A DNA stretch of 64,000 nt from Ancylostoma caninum (lineage: Eukaryota > Nematoda > Chromadorea > Rhabditida > Ancylostomatidae), in contig JBAJFG010000611.1 of assembly GCA_037903475.1 (NCBI GenBank), positions 4,154,001 through 4,218,000 on the forward strand, in the 5' to 3' direction. Both the position numbers and the translations under genes were made by a program. How positions within the stretch are numbered: position 1 is the stretch's first letter; every line of letters begins with the position of its first letter. Below the pieces are notes generated by a model. The model ran no database searches. It saw only the letters and a program-made list of their open reading frames with translations, and was not told the DNA's origin. Of the stretch, positions 47,701-58,200 are shown one piece after another.

Positions 47701-50400
47701 TTTTCCGTCAGTCCAATCTGTGTAAGCCTCGATAGTCTAACATGAAGAAACACGTACACATCACATGAAAGGCGAGGAATCTCACCTATAATAAGAAACG
47801 GGATGATTGTATTAATAACATTATAGCTGACTCCCATTAACATTAAACTTCCAAATCCACATATGATCGACATGAGAGTAGTCGAGAGTCCTGAAAAATG
47901 CTCCAAATCACGTATCAGCAGTTACAGGAAAGAGAGGTCATAGTTGAGAAAAGCTATTGAATAATCTGGTAAATAGAACCATCAACTATCATCATGCTTC
48001 AGCCTAATGATGATTACTGATGCCTTCTATTATTACTATAACTTATGCTTATTTTCTTATTATTATTAATTATTGATGCCCTTGCTACATAAGTACTGTG
48101 AGTGATGTTTCGGGAACAGGAGGTGATTAGATTCACTTCGTCCCAGGAATTATACGAAGTGGTGGAAAAACAAAATTAAACAACAATCGGGACGAAAGAA
48201 GAGGGAAATTGACCTCGATGATGCAATAGGATACTTGGCACGAATTTTAGTTAAGCAGATAGGAAGATTTTGGCGCTATTTCTGCCACCTAGCCAAAAAA
48301 AACCTTGAATTGACTCACATTTTGTAGACAACACACCCGTGAAAAATTCTCCACTCACCTGCACAGGCCAGCCATGGCTTGCTGCGGATCCAGTCGATGC
48401 CTCGATGAGGTTTGGGTTTAAAGCAAAATGCACTAACTAAGGCGTATATAGACAAAGTAGTGAAGCTGACAACAAAATTGGGTGCAAATCTCTCCGCGTT
48501 TTCACCCAAGCCATCCTGAAAATACTGCTTTTTAAATATCTACTCGCAAAATGTCTACCATTTCAGAAAAATTTAAGTTCGCACACGGAAAAAAAAACCA
48601 GTTTTTTTTTCAGCTTTTCTCAGGAATCCTAAGCTTAAGTAGGGAACGTAATAATGAGTTTTAGAAATCCTCTTTAGTACTTATAGGGAATGAATTCAAA
48701 AATTTACTACGCTGTTCGAAATGTTCTACGAATTCAGACTTTAATAGTGCTATTAACGAAAAGTATCGAAGAATTGCTAGTGAAAGCATTTGCTATCGGA
48801 GTCTTCTGCCATTTGTCTGGAATTTCGTCGATGTCACGAGCCAGGGACTTTTTTCTTCATTTTTCAAATTAAGCTCTTGGTATCCTGTTATCCTTTTACT
48901 CAACATCTCCCCCGGCCCTCCACTGCCTCTCAACTTGTTCTTGGTCAAGTAATGTTTAAGCGGACGGAAAAGATGAAATCGGATGAGGCCAAATCTGGTG
49001 AACGTGAGTGAGCCAGCAACTTCTGGTCAATTTCTCGTGAAGCTTCTCATTATTGGATCCATTCCGGAGATTTTCCGAATAATCTAACAAAGTCTGGAGA
49101 ATACTGTCAAGAGCTACAGACGAAGTAGGTAGGTAATATCCTTGTAAACTGGTGTGTAGCCAATGAATTTGAGCACTGACCTGCAGGGATTGGTAGTGAG
49201 CGAAGGAAATGGAGATTATATTGGATTTGTAGTAGTGCAGAAAAAATCGCTCCACTGCATACGAGAACTCCGAGGAGTAGCGTCGGACTATGGATTGTTC
49301 CTGTTTCAGAAAGTAGAATAATTGTGTGATCTTCGCGCTCTTCACAGTGTTGTTCTCTCGAAAGAGTTCAACGTCTCCAAGAACTGTGCCCAGGTAAACA
49401 GGAGTATCCTACAAAGAGTACACGTCATCAGAATTGTCAAATATTCGTGGATCAGCAGAGCTAGGACTCATGAACGCATAACCGAGCGAAACCAGGTTGG
49501 CAAACCAACATTCACCTTCTGCGTCTCTTATATTACTATTATAAATTAGTATACATGATAACCAGTCATGATAACTAACGCTGTTACGCATGGTTATCGT
49601 TTCACGAATCTCAGTCCGGAAGTTCCTGCTTGAAAACACGCTGTACCTTGTTTCCTCCTCTAGGATATGAGAGGTCAAGGAAGTTACCAATTTTATTCCT
49701 TTGTAATAGCATATCTATGTGCTCGTTTCCTCCACAAACCCAGTCGTAACTAAGGCAGAGGTCCTTAAAAATAAATTGTGTGCAAGTAACTGGAAAGGTA
49801 GAGATTCATGCTGGTACCTGATAAGTCAAGTTGAAACGTCCATCATCAGTGGGGACGCTGATATTGTTGGAGATCCACTGATTCAGAACTTGGATCTCCT
49901 TTAGAACTTCTTCTCTAAGTATTGAACCACCGTCACGAGCTCGGATCAGCACGTTCACGAATCGCTTTGTCTCGAACGACTTCCCAGGTAAAAATTTATT
50001 CTCATCTAGTGGCCAGTTCTCCGAGAACGACCTTAGTTCTCTCCGCCATCTGTAAATATTGATGGATTGTAATCGATGAAAAGACGTCAAGCAATCCACA
50101 AAGTTGCTTCTGTTGGTTTATCGAACGAAAAAGAGAATGGATTAACATTGAGAATTGAGGAACCGGTCCTAAGTTCGTAATTGAAAAAACTGCTGCAAAG
50201 TGGACAAACCGCGCATCGGATGGTGTAAAAACGTAGGCTGGATCGTCGATCCGTAGCGTGCCCAGACGCAGAAAACCGAATGAGAGTCCAACTGTGAGCA
50301 GTAGTGGTAGGATGAACAACGGCCATTTGAATCTGTAGGCGATTGGTCCCCAGGCGTCGAAAAAGCGTCGAATCAGCGGCTCTAATGAGAGCACGCTCAT
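32735..50400 (-). CDS. patched-related (PTR) RND-family membrane protein, 17 exons, ~849 aa
   Basis: Nematode patched-related protein: a sterol-sensing RND permease-like membrane protein linked in Caenorhabditis to moulting, cuticle and sterol/hedgehog-related functions. Exons in coding order: 50400-50210, 50049-49818, 49763-49647, 49408-49181, 48515-48359, 47890-47786, 44554-44402, 42023-41944, 40804-40711, 40160-40020, 39954-39795, 39742-39587, 38109-38016, 37936-37832, 37741-37624, 36204-35978, 32926-32735 (stop). All phases join and no internal stop occurs. Landmarks: first membrane helix near residues 26-45, then YVFTPSDARW; first ectodomain with C-G-G-N-E-H and VYLGTVLGDVEL; SSD-like block with DWIRSKPWLA (about 297-306) and AIGIDDM (about 344-350); second ectodomain with FREGLNPGNLV and FADQYLIILP; TM10 motif SIGFAVDLSGH (about 747-757); last exon FFKTIWLTMVIGAIHGLFF. 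Length is slightly below the family's usual 850-950. The only uncertain junction is exon 9/10, in a short cytoplasmic loop. Confidence 0.95.
33085..34005. mobile_element. near-palindromic mariner-type MITE, copy 2
   Basis: 921 bp with TA on both sides (33083-33084, 34006-34007). TIR TTAGGTTGGTGCATAATTAA then TGCGGCTTTTTT, inverted at the right end. Closely related throughout to 13277-14182, with the same internal palindrome (GAAAAGTTGGAACGCAGCGC in the left half; GCATTCCAAGCTTTCCCGAA in the right half). It sits in the last PTR intron. The minus-strand open frame 33690-33355 is part of this palindrome. Confidence 0.85.
34008..34997. other. PTR intron 16, nothing recognised
   Basis: Intronic sequence between the MITE and the nested open frame. 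No repeat or exon recognised. Confidence 0.5.
34998..35339 (-). CDS. nested ORF: putative small secreted protein (113 aa)
   Basis: Uninterrupted frame in the last PTR intron, same strand. The ATG at 35339 directly follows an acceptor-like tttcatagcag, a typical position for a trans-spliced nematode start. The protein begins with a signal-peptide pattern: about 20 polar residues, then SLFSLTFLVFLFLSSFIHG, with likely cleavage before QYDAV. The mature part (about 75 residues) has three cysteines and no recognised domain. It ends LPGP-stop, but a GT inside the stop region (CCC|gtagtc) would also allow splicing to a further exon. Alternatives are a chance ORF or a cryptic PTR exon. Confidence 0.35.
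   Translation of the reverse strand: MFLCSQRSKIFGLSNYPSLFSLTFLVFLFLSSFIHGQYDAVRLSYLLQRGADIRQCFTYLSDLHAIKARDFLNLSNPYDWSRRVLLFVLPDCLTSYETLQNKCLRSSNYLPGP
35340..35977. other. PTR intron 16, nothing recognised
   Basis: No exon or named repeat recognised. Confidence 0.5.
36908..37073. mobile_element. TTAA-flanked MITE (piggyBac-type), copy 2
   Basis: 166 bp. The left end TTAACACATTCGTGACAATG is inverted at the right end (GCACGCTGTCGCGAACATGTTAA), with TTAA at both borders. The segment GTGCTCGACCGATCGTGCACG matches the copy at 175-596. It lies in the PTR intron between 36204 and 37624. Confidence 0.65.
38110..38879. other. PTR intron, nothing recognised
   Basis: Intronic sequence before the LINE remnant. 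No exon recognised. Confidence 0.5.
38880..39240 (+). pseudogene. LINE reverse-transcriptase C-terminal remnant (CR1-like)
   Basis: Plus-strand frames read ITNIVRLAKCKANFILRTFA, then FILYYGLLSLEYCW, then (shifted) SSIQQIENAQKKITKGM and KDRLRYLKAGSLELRRKLMD. These are the 'alpha/beta RT tail ... Y-x-x-x-x-x-P-x-L-E-Y' and 'Y-x-x-R-L-x-x-L-x-x-x-S-L-E-x-R-R' blocks that close CR1-type LINE reverse transcriptases. It is frameshifted and truncated, and antisense within a PTR intron. Confidence 0.75.
40870..41000. repeat. GC-rich hairpin pair in PTR intron
   Basis: GAGCCGCTTCGCGGCGCTC (40873-40891) is a near-perfect hairpin. About 75 bases later the words GCAGCTTCGCCGCGC and GCGAAGCTGC form another loose pair. 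Possible end of an unclassified foldback element. Confidence 0.4.
41001..41943. other. PTR intron; GC-rich repeat-like block with poly-G
   Basis: Sequence 41490-41640 is GC-rich with a 16-G run (41602-41617) and a TTTATATAG motif. It may be the edge of an unclassified repeat. No exon. Confidence 0.4.
42024..42739. other. PTR intron, repeat fragments
   Basis: 42190-42290 resembles 17400-17510. TACAGGGTGAGCCATAAATA at 42301 looks like a mariner-type TIR without a visible partner. 42350-42373 (GAGCATGTTCTGCCTTGAAGTC) matches 11752-11773. Confidence 0.4.
42740..43055 (-). pseudogene. LINE reverse-transcriptase remnant (CR1-like), minus strand
   Basis: Minus strand reads LFKASSFINPTVLLCAYKTY, then V-stop-PLLEYGTMVFCLHK, KIKDLIEKRRIVVQKKLL. 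This is the conserved 'AYKTYVRPLLEYG..VW ... IEKVQ' stretch of CR1-type LINEs with an in-frame stop. It lies next to the solo LTR in PTR intron 7. Confidence 0.75.
43365..43371 (+). promoter_or_regulatory. TATA box of the solo LTR
   Basis: TATATAA preceded by GC-rich boxes (CTCCGCCCACTCC) and followed about 30-35 bases later by the repeated CAGT words ACTCAGTCAGTC, a plausible initiator. Confidence 0.65.
43810..43815 (+). terminator. polyadenylation signal of the solo LTR
   Basis: AATAAA about 445 bp after the TATA box, as expected for the R region of an LTR. Confidence 0.55.
44402..44554 (-). CDS. PTR exon 7 with TM4 acidic motif
   Basis: This exon encodes the AIGIDDMFIMSACW segment and VTITNVTDIMSFAIG, the fourth helix and following loop of the sterol-sensing-like domain. 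The GxxxD of patched proteins appears here as A-I-G-I-D. The companion motif in TM10 (exon 36204-35978) is G-F-A-V-D. Acceptor attcag, donor AATAG|gtgtgt. A solo LTR lies in the next intron. Confidence 0.9.
44555..46058. other. PTR intron 6, nothing recognised
   Basis: No exon or named repeat recognised. Overlapping plus-strand frames at 44753-45213 show no domain. Confidence 0.4.
46059..47244 (+). repeat. minisatellite-bearing dispersed repeat, copy 2
   Basis: About 790 bp of GC-rich tandem repeats (46059-46850; units of roughly 54-57 bp built around GGCAACCACCAGGTCACTCC and AACCAGGAGGAGGAGGCCAG) is followed by a unique 3' part of about 400 bp (46850-47244), closely similar to 15655-16057. 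It ends CTAGCG...CGTTAG followed by T. Many units are multiples of three, which leaves long frames open on both strands (46045-46878 plus; 46596-46135 minus). These are repeat artefacts, not genes. It lies in PTR intron 6. Confidence 0.8.
46151..46600 (+). repeat. 225-bp higher-order tandem duplication within the minisatellite
   Basis: The block starting AGGAGGCCAGGTCCAGGCTG at 46151 is repeated almost identically from 46376. A four-unit segment was therefore duplicated recently as a whole. Confidence 0.85.
47891..48358. other. PTR intron 5, nothing recognised
   Basis: AT-rich intron with ATT-rich simple sequence near 48030-48075. Confidence 0.6.
48690..49130 (-). pseudogene. mariner transposase C-terminal remnant
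   Basis: Minus strand, with frame changes: EKLHEKLTRSCWLTH, then the equivalent of the 'HPYSPDLAPSDFHLF' block seen as ...GLIRFHLFRPLKHYL, then about 100 residues later RDIDEIPDKWQKTPIANA, matching the 'I..L..RW......G' ending of mariner transposases. Stops and frameshifts are present. It fills most of PTR intron 4. Confidence 0.55.
50210..50400 (-). CDS. PTR first coding exon, start codon
   Basis: ATG at 50400-50398 opens MSVLSLEPLIRRFF, followed by the first membrane helix (WPLFILPLLLTVGLSFGF) and ending at DA(R) before CG|gtttgt. The start was chosen because PTR proteins begin a few residues before this R-R-F-F segment. The open frame continues further upstream, but in a run without family resemblance. 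The codon split by the intron completes D-A-R-W-R, a conserved PTR motif. Confidence 0.85.
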
Positions 50401-50416
50401 TGATGCTAATCTGAAG
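50401..50416 (-). promoter_or_regulatory. candidate spliced-leader trans-splice acceptor
   Basis: Minus strand reads cgcttcag|attagcatcaATG, so an acceptor-like AG sits ten bases before the chosen start codon. In nematodes such a position is typical of a spliced-leader acceptor. It could equally be the acceptor of an ordinary 5' UTR intron. Confidence 0.4.
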
Positions 50417-53400
50417 CGAGTTTTAGAACATTTAATTGACAACAAAGCTGTTACTATACGGAAACAGGGCGCGAAGCTGACAAGGAATGAGCAGGAGGCA
50501 ATCAAAAACACAGAAAAAGTCGAAGCTGTTGACAAAGCCACTTATTATAAGATCACAAGATCCTCAAATATTCAAATCAAACCATCCTCAAATCAAATGC
50601 AGAATTGATACGTTCTTGGAGAAAGCTCAATTTTAAGGTTTTTTTAAAGATTTAATTGATTTGATTTAAGATTCTTCAGCACATCAGTTGTAGGAAACCT
50701 ATAAGAAATCCACTGTCGCACTTGCGACCAGCTCAATTTAAGATAGCCAGTGCAATGACAAAGCCTGTTGGTCGGTCGCCGCGTCGGAGAAGCCACTAGA
50801 AGTCATGTGCCCTGTCAAAATGGGCTTGCCCTGGATAGAAGCTGGGGTGTTATTAGGCTAATACTCGTAGATGATGTACTAGCATAGTGAATAGAGCTCG
50901 CTAGTAAAACTTGAATGAAAAAAATTTGTTAGTGATAGATGTAGATTAATTCAGTCACCAAAATCCACCCAAACCAAAAAAATCGGCGTTAGGCACTCTC
51001 ACGAAGGTGGCAATGGCCCGTTCGGAATTGTTCTGGAGAAAAGAACATTCTCGCGAATGCTTACCTTTAAGGTTATTTACACTGAGTAAATTCTTTCTAC
51101 CTGTAATGTTACATTCAGTAGAGAACGTTGAAAATCAACGGAACACCTGGGTCAAGAAGAGCCTCCAAGTAAGCTACAGAACTTAGAGCATACCCGAACA
51201 CAGTGAGATTTGACATTCTGAGCTGTTAAGCAAAATTTGGGACGACGGCGAATTTTACCCGGGGCAGTAATGATATTCTCCCTACACCCGCTTCTATGTT
51301 AGTAGTGAAAATAAACGAGAAGAGAAATTTCACCGGCTCAGTTTGCAGGGAGAATTCCAAACAATGTCGGCGTACTGATTAGCTTGACTAATAGGGTCAT
51401 TCGACGCCATCTCGAAGTGCAGTGATGATGTCCAGAACATGAGGAAAGAAGAAGAAGGGACGGTATGGAGGCCGGTTTAAGATGATCCCACACGCATGGG
51501 CAAAAAGCAAATTAATAGGCGCTGCTAGCCCAACCAATTCATAGCCGAGTCTGTGATATCCTGATTAGGGGTTCATTGCTTCTGAGTGCATGACATCACA
51601 CTTCATTTGATACCACCTACTTTGCCATACATACAAGGGGCACAAGTTACTGTAAAACGTTTGATGGATTCTCTGCAATAGGGAAATGTTTTCCGCCTTG
51701 ATAGGACTCACTTGATAGAGCCGGATTTCCTCTATTTTCTACTTACGAGTACCCTGGAGATTTGCCAGATTATGAAAAAAAATTATCGGAAACTTCCAGA
51801 GCGGATTTTCGGCACCCACCAAATGCACAGATTCAACCTGCAAATTGGGAACAAAACAGCAAGGAAAACAGTTTTTAACTAGGGCTTTAGATGGGATAAA
51901 ATTGTCTCGCGTCCTAGAAGACACTTTTGAGATGCTCTCTCAAAATCCGTTCAAGATTAGTGTTGATAAGGGCAGAGCGCGAGCCTGCTCCAGAAACAGC
52001 TTGGATCAGAAAACAAGGCCTCATGTTTCGAGGGAGGCACAGTTCGCCTAAATTTAAGCCTATTGATGGAACTGCATAACATTTTCTAGCATCGTTAATC
52101 TAGTTTTCAGGTCACGTTCGCTAGTAGCTGTTATCGTGTATCACGGGTAGAATTGTGTGAGCACTAAAACTATCCTTGAAGATTTGGTGGATTTTGCAAT
52201 AAAAATCTAATATTTCGAGGCCAACTCTTCCAGAGCAAAGCCTTCCCGGAAAACCTGTTTTCTACTGAAGATACTCTGAAACTTTCTCTACTCAGCAAAG
52301 AAAAGAGCATAATGAACCATGCGTTCCTGGCGGAGGAATAAATGAGCAAACGTTGTACAATGACTTATGCCTCCTCCCCAGTGTATATGGATATTTATAG
52401 ACGAATTTGTCGTCCAAAATTATCGCCTGGGCAGAAGAAGATTGAAGGGTTGCATAATTTTGTTAATACGTGAGGAAAAGTGAGCATGGGTTTTGTACCT
52501 ACTCCTGGTACGATTACTTTCTACATATATTCTGTCATCGAAGGTATAGTGCTAATCCGGTGTTTCTCCCTGAAATTTGCGATGCTGTTATTATCATTAC
52601 TTCTATTATAAAACACGAAAGGATTAAAAAATATTGAAGTACTGAACTGTCTATCACAAAAACTAGGGCAACAGTAATACCAAGGAAGAAAAATATCAGT
52701 AAAAACTGCTTGAAAACCACCCAGCACAAAAGCCCAAGTTAGAGATCAGAGGCAGGATCAAGCAAGCGTGTGAAGACAGAATGTGGAGAGAGAGGCAGAG
52801 AGGCGGGGGTGGGGGGGGGGGGGGTATGAGAAGGAATACTTATGAAAAGGCCTACTTATCAGAAAACCAACTACCATCTATTGAAACGTTTCTGAACCCA
52901 TTAATTTACGCTTTAATCCTAAATTTATACGATACGAAACAAGGTTGCAGTGATGAAACATGTGAGAAATACTAGGAGTGCAAAAAGTCTAGGTAATACT
53001 ATATATTACTGAAAACATTCTTCAATAAGGAAATGATGTTGGAAGGAACCTTGCAATGGATGGACTCAATGCGAACATGTTCAAGGCCTACGTAAGCTAA
53101 AGCAGCCGTATGCTTCGACACCCGTTTCGTTCTTACATTAACGATACGAACTCCAGGAATGCGCTTTCCAATTCAATTCAGAGGATTCAGACTGCGTTCA
53201 GTACTTTTAGGATTTCTGGAAACAATCATCATAGTAATCTGAAAACTGGCATTTTGCGGAGGATCAAAGAGTCCAAGCAGAAATTCCCTTCGACAGTAAA
53301 ATTGTAAGTTTCTTTCTGGATTCCATCAAAATTTTTATTCATTGCCGTTATAGTGAGAAGGTTCACGCGATGCTTATTCAACGGAGCTGGTGACCATCTT

Positions 53401-54222
53401 TAAAAGAAATAAGAATCTTGAGGTACGCTTGTTTACTTGTATACCTCTGGAAGAAACACCGAGACCGCATTCTCTCCAATATGTTTAGCCGTCGATTCAT
53501 GTTTTTCCGTTTCTAAACACCGCGTGCGCGGCAATCACGCTCGAGAAGCTTTTCTAGAAGTGCTTCGATTTCTATATGTAATGAATATGTTGAAAAACTT
53601 CTCGGATCCTAGCGATATGTGATCATGCACGCGACAATTTTATGGCACTGAGCCTGGTACAGCATGTGTCGCGACATCTATATGCCGGAAAACCCCATTT
53701 GCAAGCAAGAACCAGTGTTTAGCAGCCAAGTTACTACAAAAGTCTCATCCATGTGCTAGATAGCTACCTCGATAGAGCTGCGCCTATCGTACAGTGAAAG
53801 GATATTGAGGAGCATCTACAAATGGGTAAGAGTCGAGAAGGTGGGAGGGTCCCAGGATTACAATCAAATCTGAATAACTAAAAACACGGGCTGGATACAG
53901 GCATAAACGTTGTCTAACTATTAAAAAAACGCACAAAAACGTATGACACCTGTTTCGCGAATGACCTTTCCAAAAGCAATCAACTATTATGTGACGAAAC
54001 GAAAGACGTGACATTCACTCAATATCCTCTCTTCAGGATCGGATCACGAACGTCACACGTTCGAGGTATTCCTTCACTGCGGAAAAATCGTGGTCTTGCA
54101 GGATTTCCTTCGGGGCTATCTTCAATCACCCGAGATTGATCAGCAACCCGTTTTTTCTTATGGGCCTTCTCGCTCAGCATCGCTCAAATCGAAAAGTCGA
54201 GCTCTTTCAGCATCGCTCAAAC
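50417..54222. other. upstream of PTR gene, no gene recognised
   Basis: The putative promoter region and beyond. A 14-G tract lies at 52811-52824. The minus-strand stretch 52729-52521 is open in two frames and hydrophobic in one, but has no recognised family. Around 53060-53310 the sequence looks coding-like without a consistent frame. Confidence 0.4.
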
Positions 54223-54655
54223 CGAAAAGTCGAGAACATTCGTGTCAAGGGAAATCGGTCGGCCATGAGCCAGGCGGATTGAAGTTGAACATGTTGGCAA
54301 GGCATCGATTCTCGGTAGTTTTTGGCTTTGATAGGCAGACAGATCATTCAGCTGAGGAATTCAGTGTTAGCTCTTGGACGTTGTAGATTCTTGGAAAAGG
54401 CTTATGAGCATTTACGTTGATTGTGACGACCACTTTCTCGAAAGTGAGGGACGTTCCGCCGGTAACAGAAATTCGGGCTAGAACCATGGCAAATTTCGAA
54501 TGAGGATCGCGTGATGGGATCCGACTGACAAATTCTCTTACTTGCCTAATTATTCTAAGGGTCATGCACCTGTTTATTCCTGGACAGCTTCTCGTCACTG
54601 AAGGCCATACTCGGGTGGACGTGGCTCCCGGCTCCTCGAGGGTTGTGATCCGCGT
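54223..54655 (-). CDS. three phase-compatible exon candidates of an unknown gene
   Basis: Three open blocks with good splice signals join in one frame. 54655-54570 (acceptor ttccctag, donor AAACAG|gtgcat) reads TRITTLEEPGATSTRVWPSV onward. 54524-54416 (acceptor tttgtcag, donor AAC|gtaaat) contains FAMVLARISVTGGTSLTFEK and VVVTIN. 54351-54223 (acceptor attcctcag, donor TCG|gtttga) reads LNDLSAYQSQKLPRIDALPT to NVLDFS. The pattern of alternating hydrophobic residues with V-V-T-I-N-L-N-D faintly recalls a cadherin-type or similar beta-sandwich repeat, but this is not an identification. No further exons were found on either side. Confidence 0.35.
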
Positions 54656-54800
54656 CTAGGGAAGGAACATCGAGCGAAGCTAGTGTTTTTTTTTTTTGCT
54701 TATCAGCGCAGAAGTCGATTCTTCTAAAAGAGGTTGTTGGAAAACGTGTTCTCACACGATTTCTATGCGTTTTTTGTAAACTTATGGGCAGTATATATTT

Positions 54801-54971
54801 ATGCACCATCTTGTAAATGTTCAAGAGTGGTAGTAAATACAAAAGACTAAAGCAAGGAAAAAGAAAAAGAATGAGGGAAAAGAGAGAAAATGTGACTCGT
54901 TTCGCCTCTTTCTTTAAACGAATCATATTTATTCATGCACCATCTTGTAAATGTTCAAGAGTGGTAGTAAA
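54801..54971. repeat. 37-bp direct repeat pair
   Basis: ATGCACCATCTTGTAAATGT followed by TCAAGAGTGGTAGTAAA occurs at 54801-54837 and again, unchanged, at 54935-54971. A local duplication of unknown meaning. Confidence 0.85.
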
Positions 54972-55184
54972 GATGTGGTATTAAAATTGAGTATTTCAAT
55001 TCCTCCTCCCCTTCCCTCCTCTCTCTCTGGTCTTTTCATATCTCTCCATGAAGTGGATAAAAATTGTGAATGTTTGTATTCATTCTAAATTATAACTTAT
55101 TCTAAAGAATAACAAGTCAATTTTGCGAGTGACATTGTGCTTGCAATTCGAGGCACCCGGACCATACACCATCACCATCACTTC

Positions 55185-55235
55185 TTTCTCTCTCTCTCTC
55201 TCTCCCCCTCCCCTCCCTCTCCACTTCTCCCTATC
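55185..55235. repeat. (CT)n-rich simple repeat
   Basis: TCTCTCTC tract with CCCTCCCC interruptions. Confidence 0.9.
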
Positions 55236-58200
55236 TACGTTCCTCAGTGGCGCGCTTCCTCTTTTGAATATCTTTTCAATAGGCGAATTCGTTTGGATAA
55301 AAACTCGGTTTATCTGAAGTACAGGCGGTCCAAAAATGAGTCGGTATTGGTGTATTTTTACGTAAAGAGATCAGAGAGGCCTTTGGCAAGTTGGGCATGT
55401 TCAAGCATGTTAGTCGCAGTGATTTCTAACTGCTTAACATGTTAGAAAGGGTCCCGGAAATGATGTGGGAGTACGTGGAGCACATGTCTCCGATAAGTGG
55501 CATATATGTCTGCCCCTAACTGCCTGTAGTAACTTCAAAGTGTCGGATGCGGTGTGAGAGGAGGAGATACGCGTGGCTGATTCAGCGCCCTATTCGCAAA
55601 GCTTACGGAATCGCGCCAATTGGACAGTCTCGGTCGATAATCTGGACTAACGCTCGCGGCGTACGGACGGCCACGGATGGAGAAAGTCGTGCGCATATTG
55701 ATTAGAGAAGGATCAGTCACGAAGTTCGCGGTTGGTGACAAATTTTGCTATTCGGACCTAACTCCACGAGAACTCTCTCTAATCAGACCCCCTTACTGTG
55801 TAACAAGTAGTGGATCTATAGGAACGAATGAAGTCAAGTTATTATTATTATTATTTATTACGCCACTTAAGTTAGATGTGAGAAAAAAAACAATGGCATG
55901 TCATGACTTGTTCGAGTAACATCGAGTAAAGCTTACAGAAATCCACTCATTGCACTATTGAAACAAAAGCGTTTTGAGGAACGAATGTGCGAAAGAAAAG
56001 TACTTCGGAGAAGTTGGAGTAGTTTTATATCGTAAGGTCAGATAAGAAGATCCTGCCAGACATGTGCAACTTTCCCGCTTAGTAGTTGTCCTTGGAGCTG
56101 CTTAAGAAATTCTCTCCGAAGCACCTCTTGCTTTTGGTGGAATTATATTATAAAACAACTTATACTCCAAACTTTTATATTTATACAAAAGTTATGGCAT
56201 TTGAAGCCTGTAGAGTTACATGTAGAAATCTAGGAAGAACAAAGAAAATTCACGGATATCGAAGGAAAGTACATGGAAAGAAATCTGAAGTTTTGCAACA
56301 ACAAAAAAAAAACTATTCAATGTGATCACTAATTTATCTTGCCTACCACAATAGTTCTTCTTTTCAGTGCTCGAATTACTATCAATTGCTTCTGAGGTTT
56401 TGAAATATTCAGCTGTCCATGCATTTTTTGCAAGTATAATCCATAGTACCGATCATTATATCAAAACTCCCGTCCAGAAACCTAGCCTTCCTAAAACTTG
56501 CTGCTTTTCGCTACAATATTTGTTTTGAAAACAACTGATGTTTTTTTAGAAATGCTCCCACAAACTTTTACGAGAGGACTGTAGCTGAATGCTATCAGAG
56601 CTGAACGAAGACCAACTATTGCTTCTAGTCTGCTGACCGAACTATGTATCAGATACACTTAATATTCGAGTCATTAATTTCGGGTTAGTCGAAAATTATT
56701 TTAGAATATCCGGAGAAAGAGATGATTACGCCCCTGGCAGAAACCAAAGGAAGGACCGTAGAGCTGTAGAATTCTTAGAAGACTCAGTTTTCCAGTTTTG
56801 CTTCTGAATTATCTATCAAATTGATTAAATTTATTCGATTTTCATTTAGCGAATACTCCACTTTCTTCCCTTAATCTATTCCCTGTCCTCCTTAGCTAAT
56901 GCTGAACCAAGCTGAAGACCAACAATTTGAAGTCTATTTCTCACTACTAACAGAGCTATATGAGTTTTGATAACAAAGACGTCCACCAATTACTCGCTTC
57001 CATTAGCTTTCCGTGGTGGGCTACGTGGAAAATTACATATTTTTTTTTTTGGAAACAAGAACGATACTAGCGTGAATATATCGATGTGTATTTTGAATAT
57101 CCTAGTGAAACGTGAATACTTACGATAAATTCAATCTGTCTCGTAAATATGTGCGCGATTTAAAATAGACTTACGCTAAATATGTATGCCTCTCTTCTAT
57201 ATGTATATATACATGTCACTGAAAGCCCTGATGGGCAAGGCAGCATAACCGTGCAATGACTTCATATTAGCAAATTGGGGAAAAAGTTCTGTCGAATTTT
57301 TCCTTCAAAATCTACAATTTCTCTCAGATTTAAGGTAGTGCAATAACATCTAGGTACGGAGAAGTTCTTGTGGAGGAAATCCTGCCCTAGGTATAAAAGT
57401 GCCAATTGCTGTTAGAGGTGATGGAAAATTTGGAAATTCACAGAAGCAGCCACCTTCTTTGTCCGTTTTTTTTGTGAGATTTTTCAGCAGTAACACAAGA
57501 ATTTCTGTTCAAAGCATCTTCCTTGCAGCTAGCCTAGAGGTATTAGCTACTGTGCTGGAGAGCTGTGGCTGAATGGCTTCCCTTCAGGAGAAACGTGCCG
57601 CTACTTCGGAGCAAAATACGGAAGAACACTTGCTGCTGGTATTCGCCCTGAGAAACTGCAAAAGATCTGCCACAAACAAAGAAAGAGTCGTTCAAAGGCT
57701 CACTTTCTGCGCTGCCTGAAGCTGCCGAAATTCACTCCATAGACTTACTCTAAGTTTCAGTTATTTCGTTGGTAAAATCTTCGCCAACCACAATGTTTTG
57801 CTAGAATTTCGCTGTGGAGCTCCACTTCTTCCAGCACCACTCCAGAAACTCTTATTTTGCAGAAAAAAAAAACTAGCAAAACATGACATAAAAATGGTGC
57901 CTCCAGGTCCTTCCCCTTGCACTTCCCCGAGTTCTGTGCACATTATGCCGGGGATGTAGACATGAATAAACAACGCTTCCTACTAATCAGAGAAATTACA
58001 GTGCTCGCCAAGGTTACAATTTCGTGAAGAAATTCGAAAAAACGTATACATTAACCGAATAATTTTACTAAATTGATGCTTTAGGGATTCACTGAAGCAT
58101 AGTACTTATAGTTTTGGAGTATTTCACATACTCAGGTAAACGATAAACGGAATTTTCCTAATTTTACCAACTGAAGATACGTAAAGAAACAGCAAAAAAA

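Noticed and set aside
52521..52729. membrane-protein exon
   Set aside because: Open in two frames and hydrophobic in one, but AT-rich composition alone can do this. No conserved motif or consistent splice phase.
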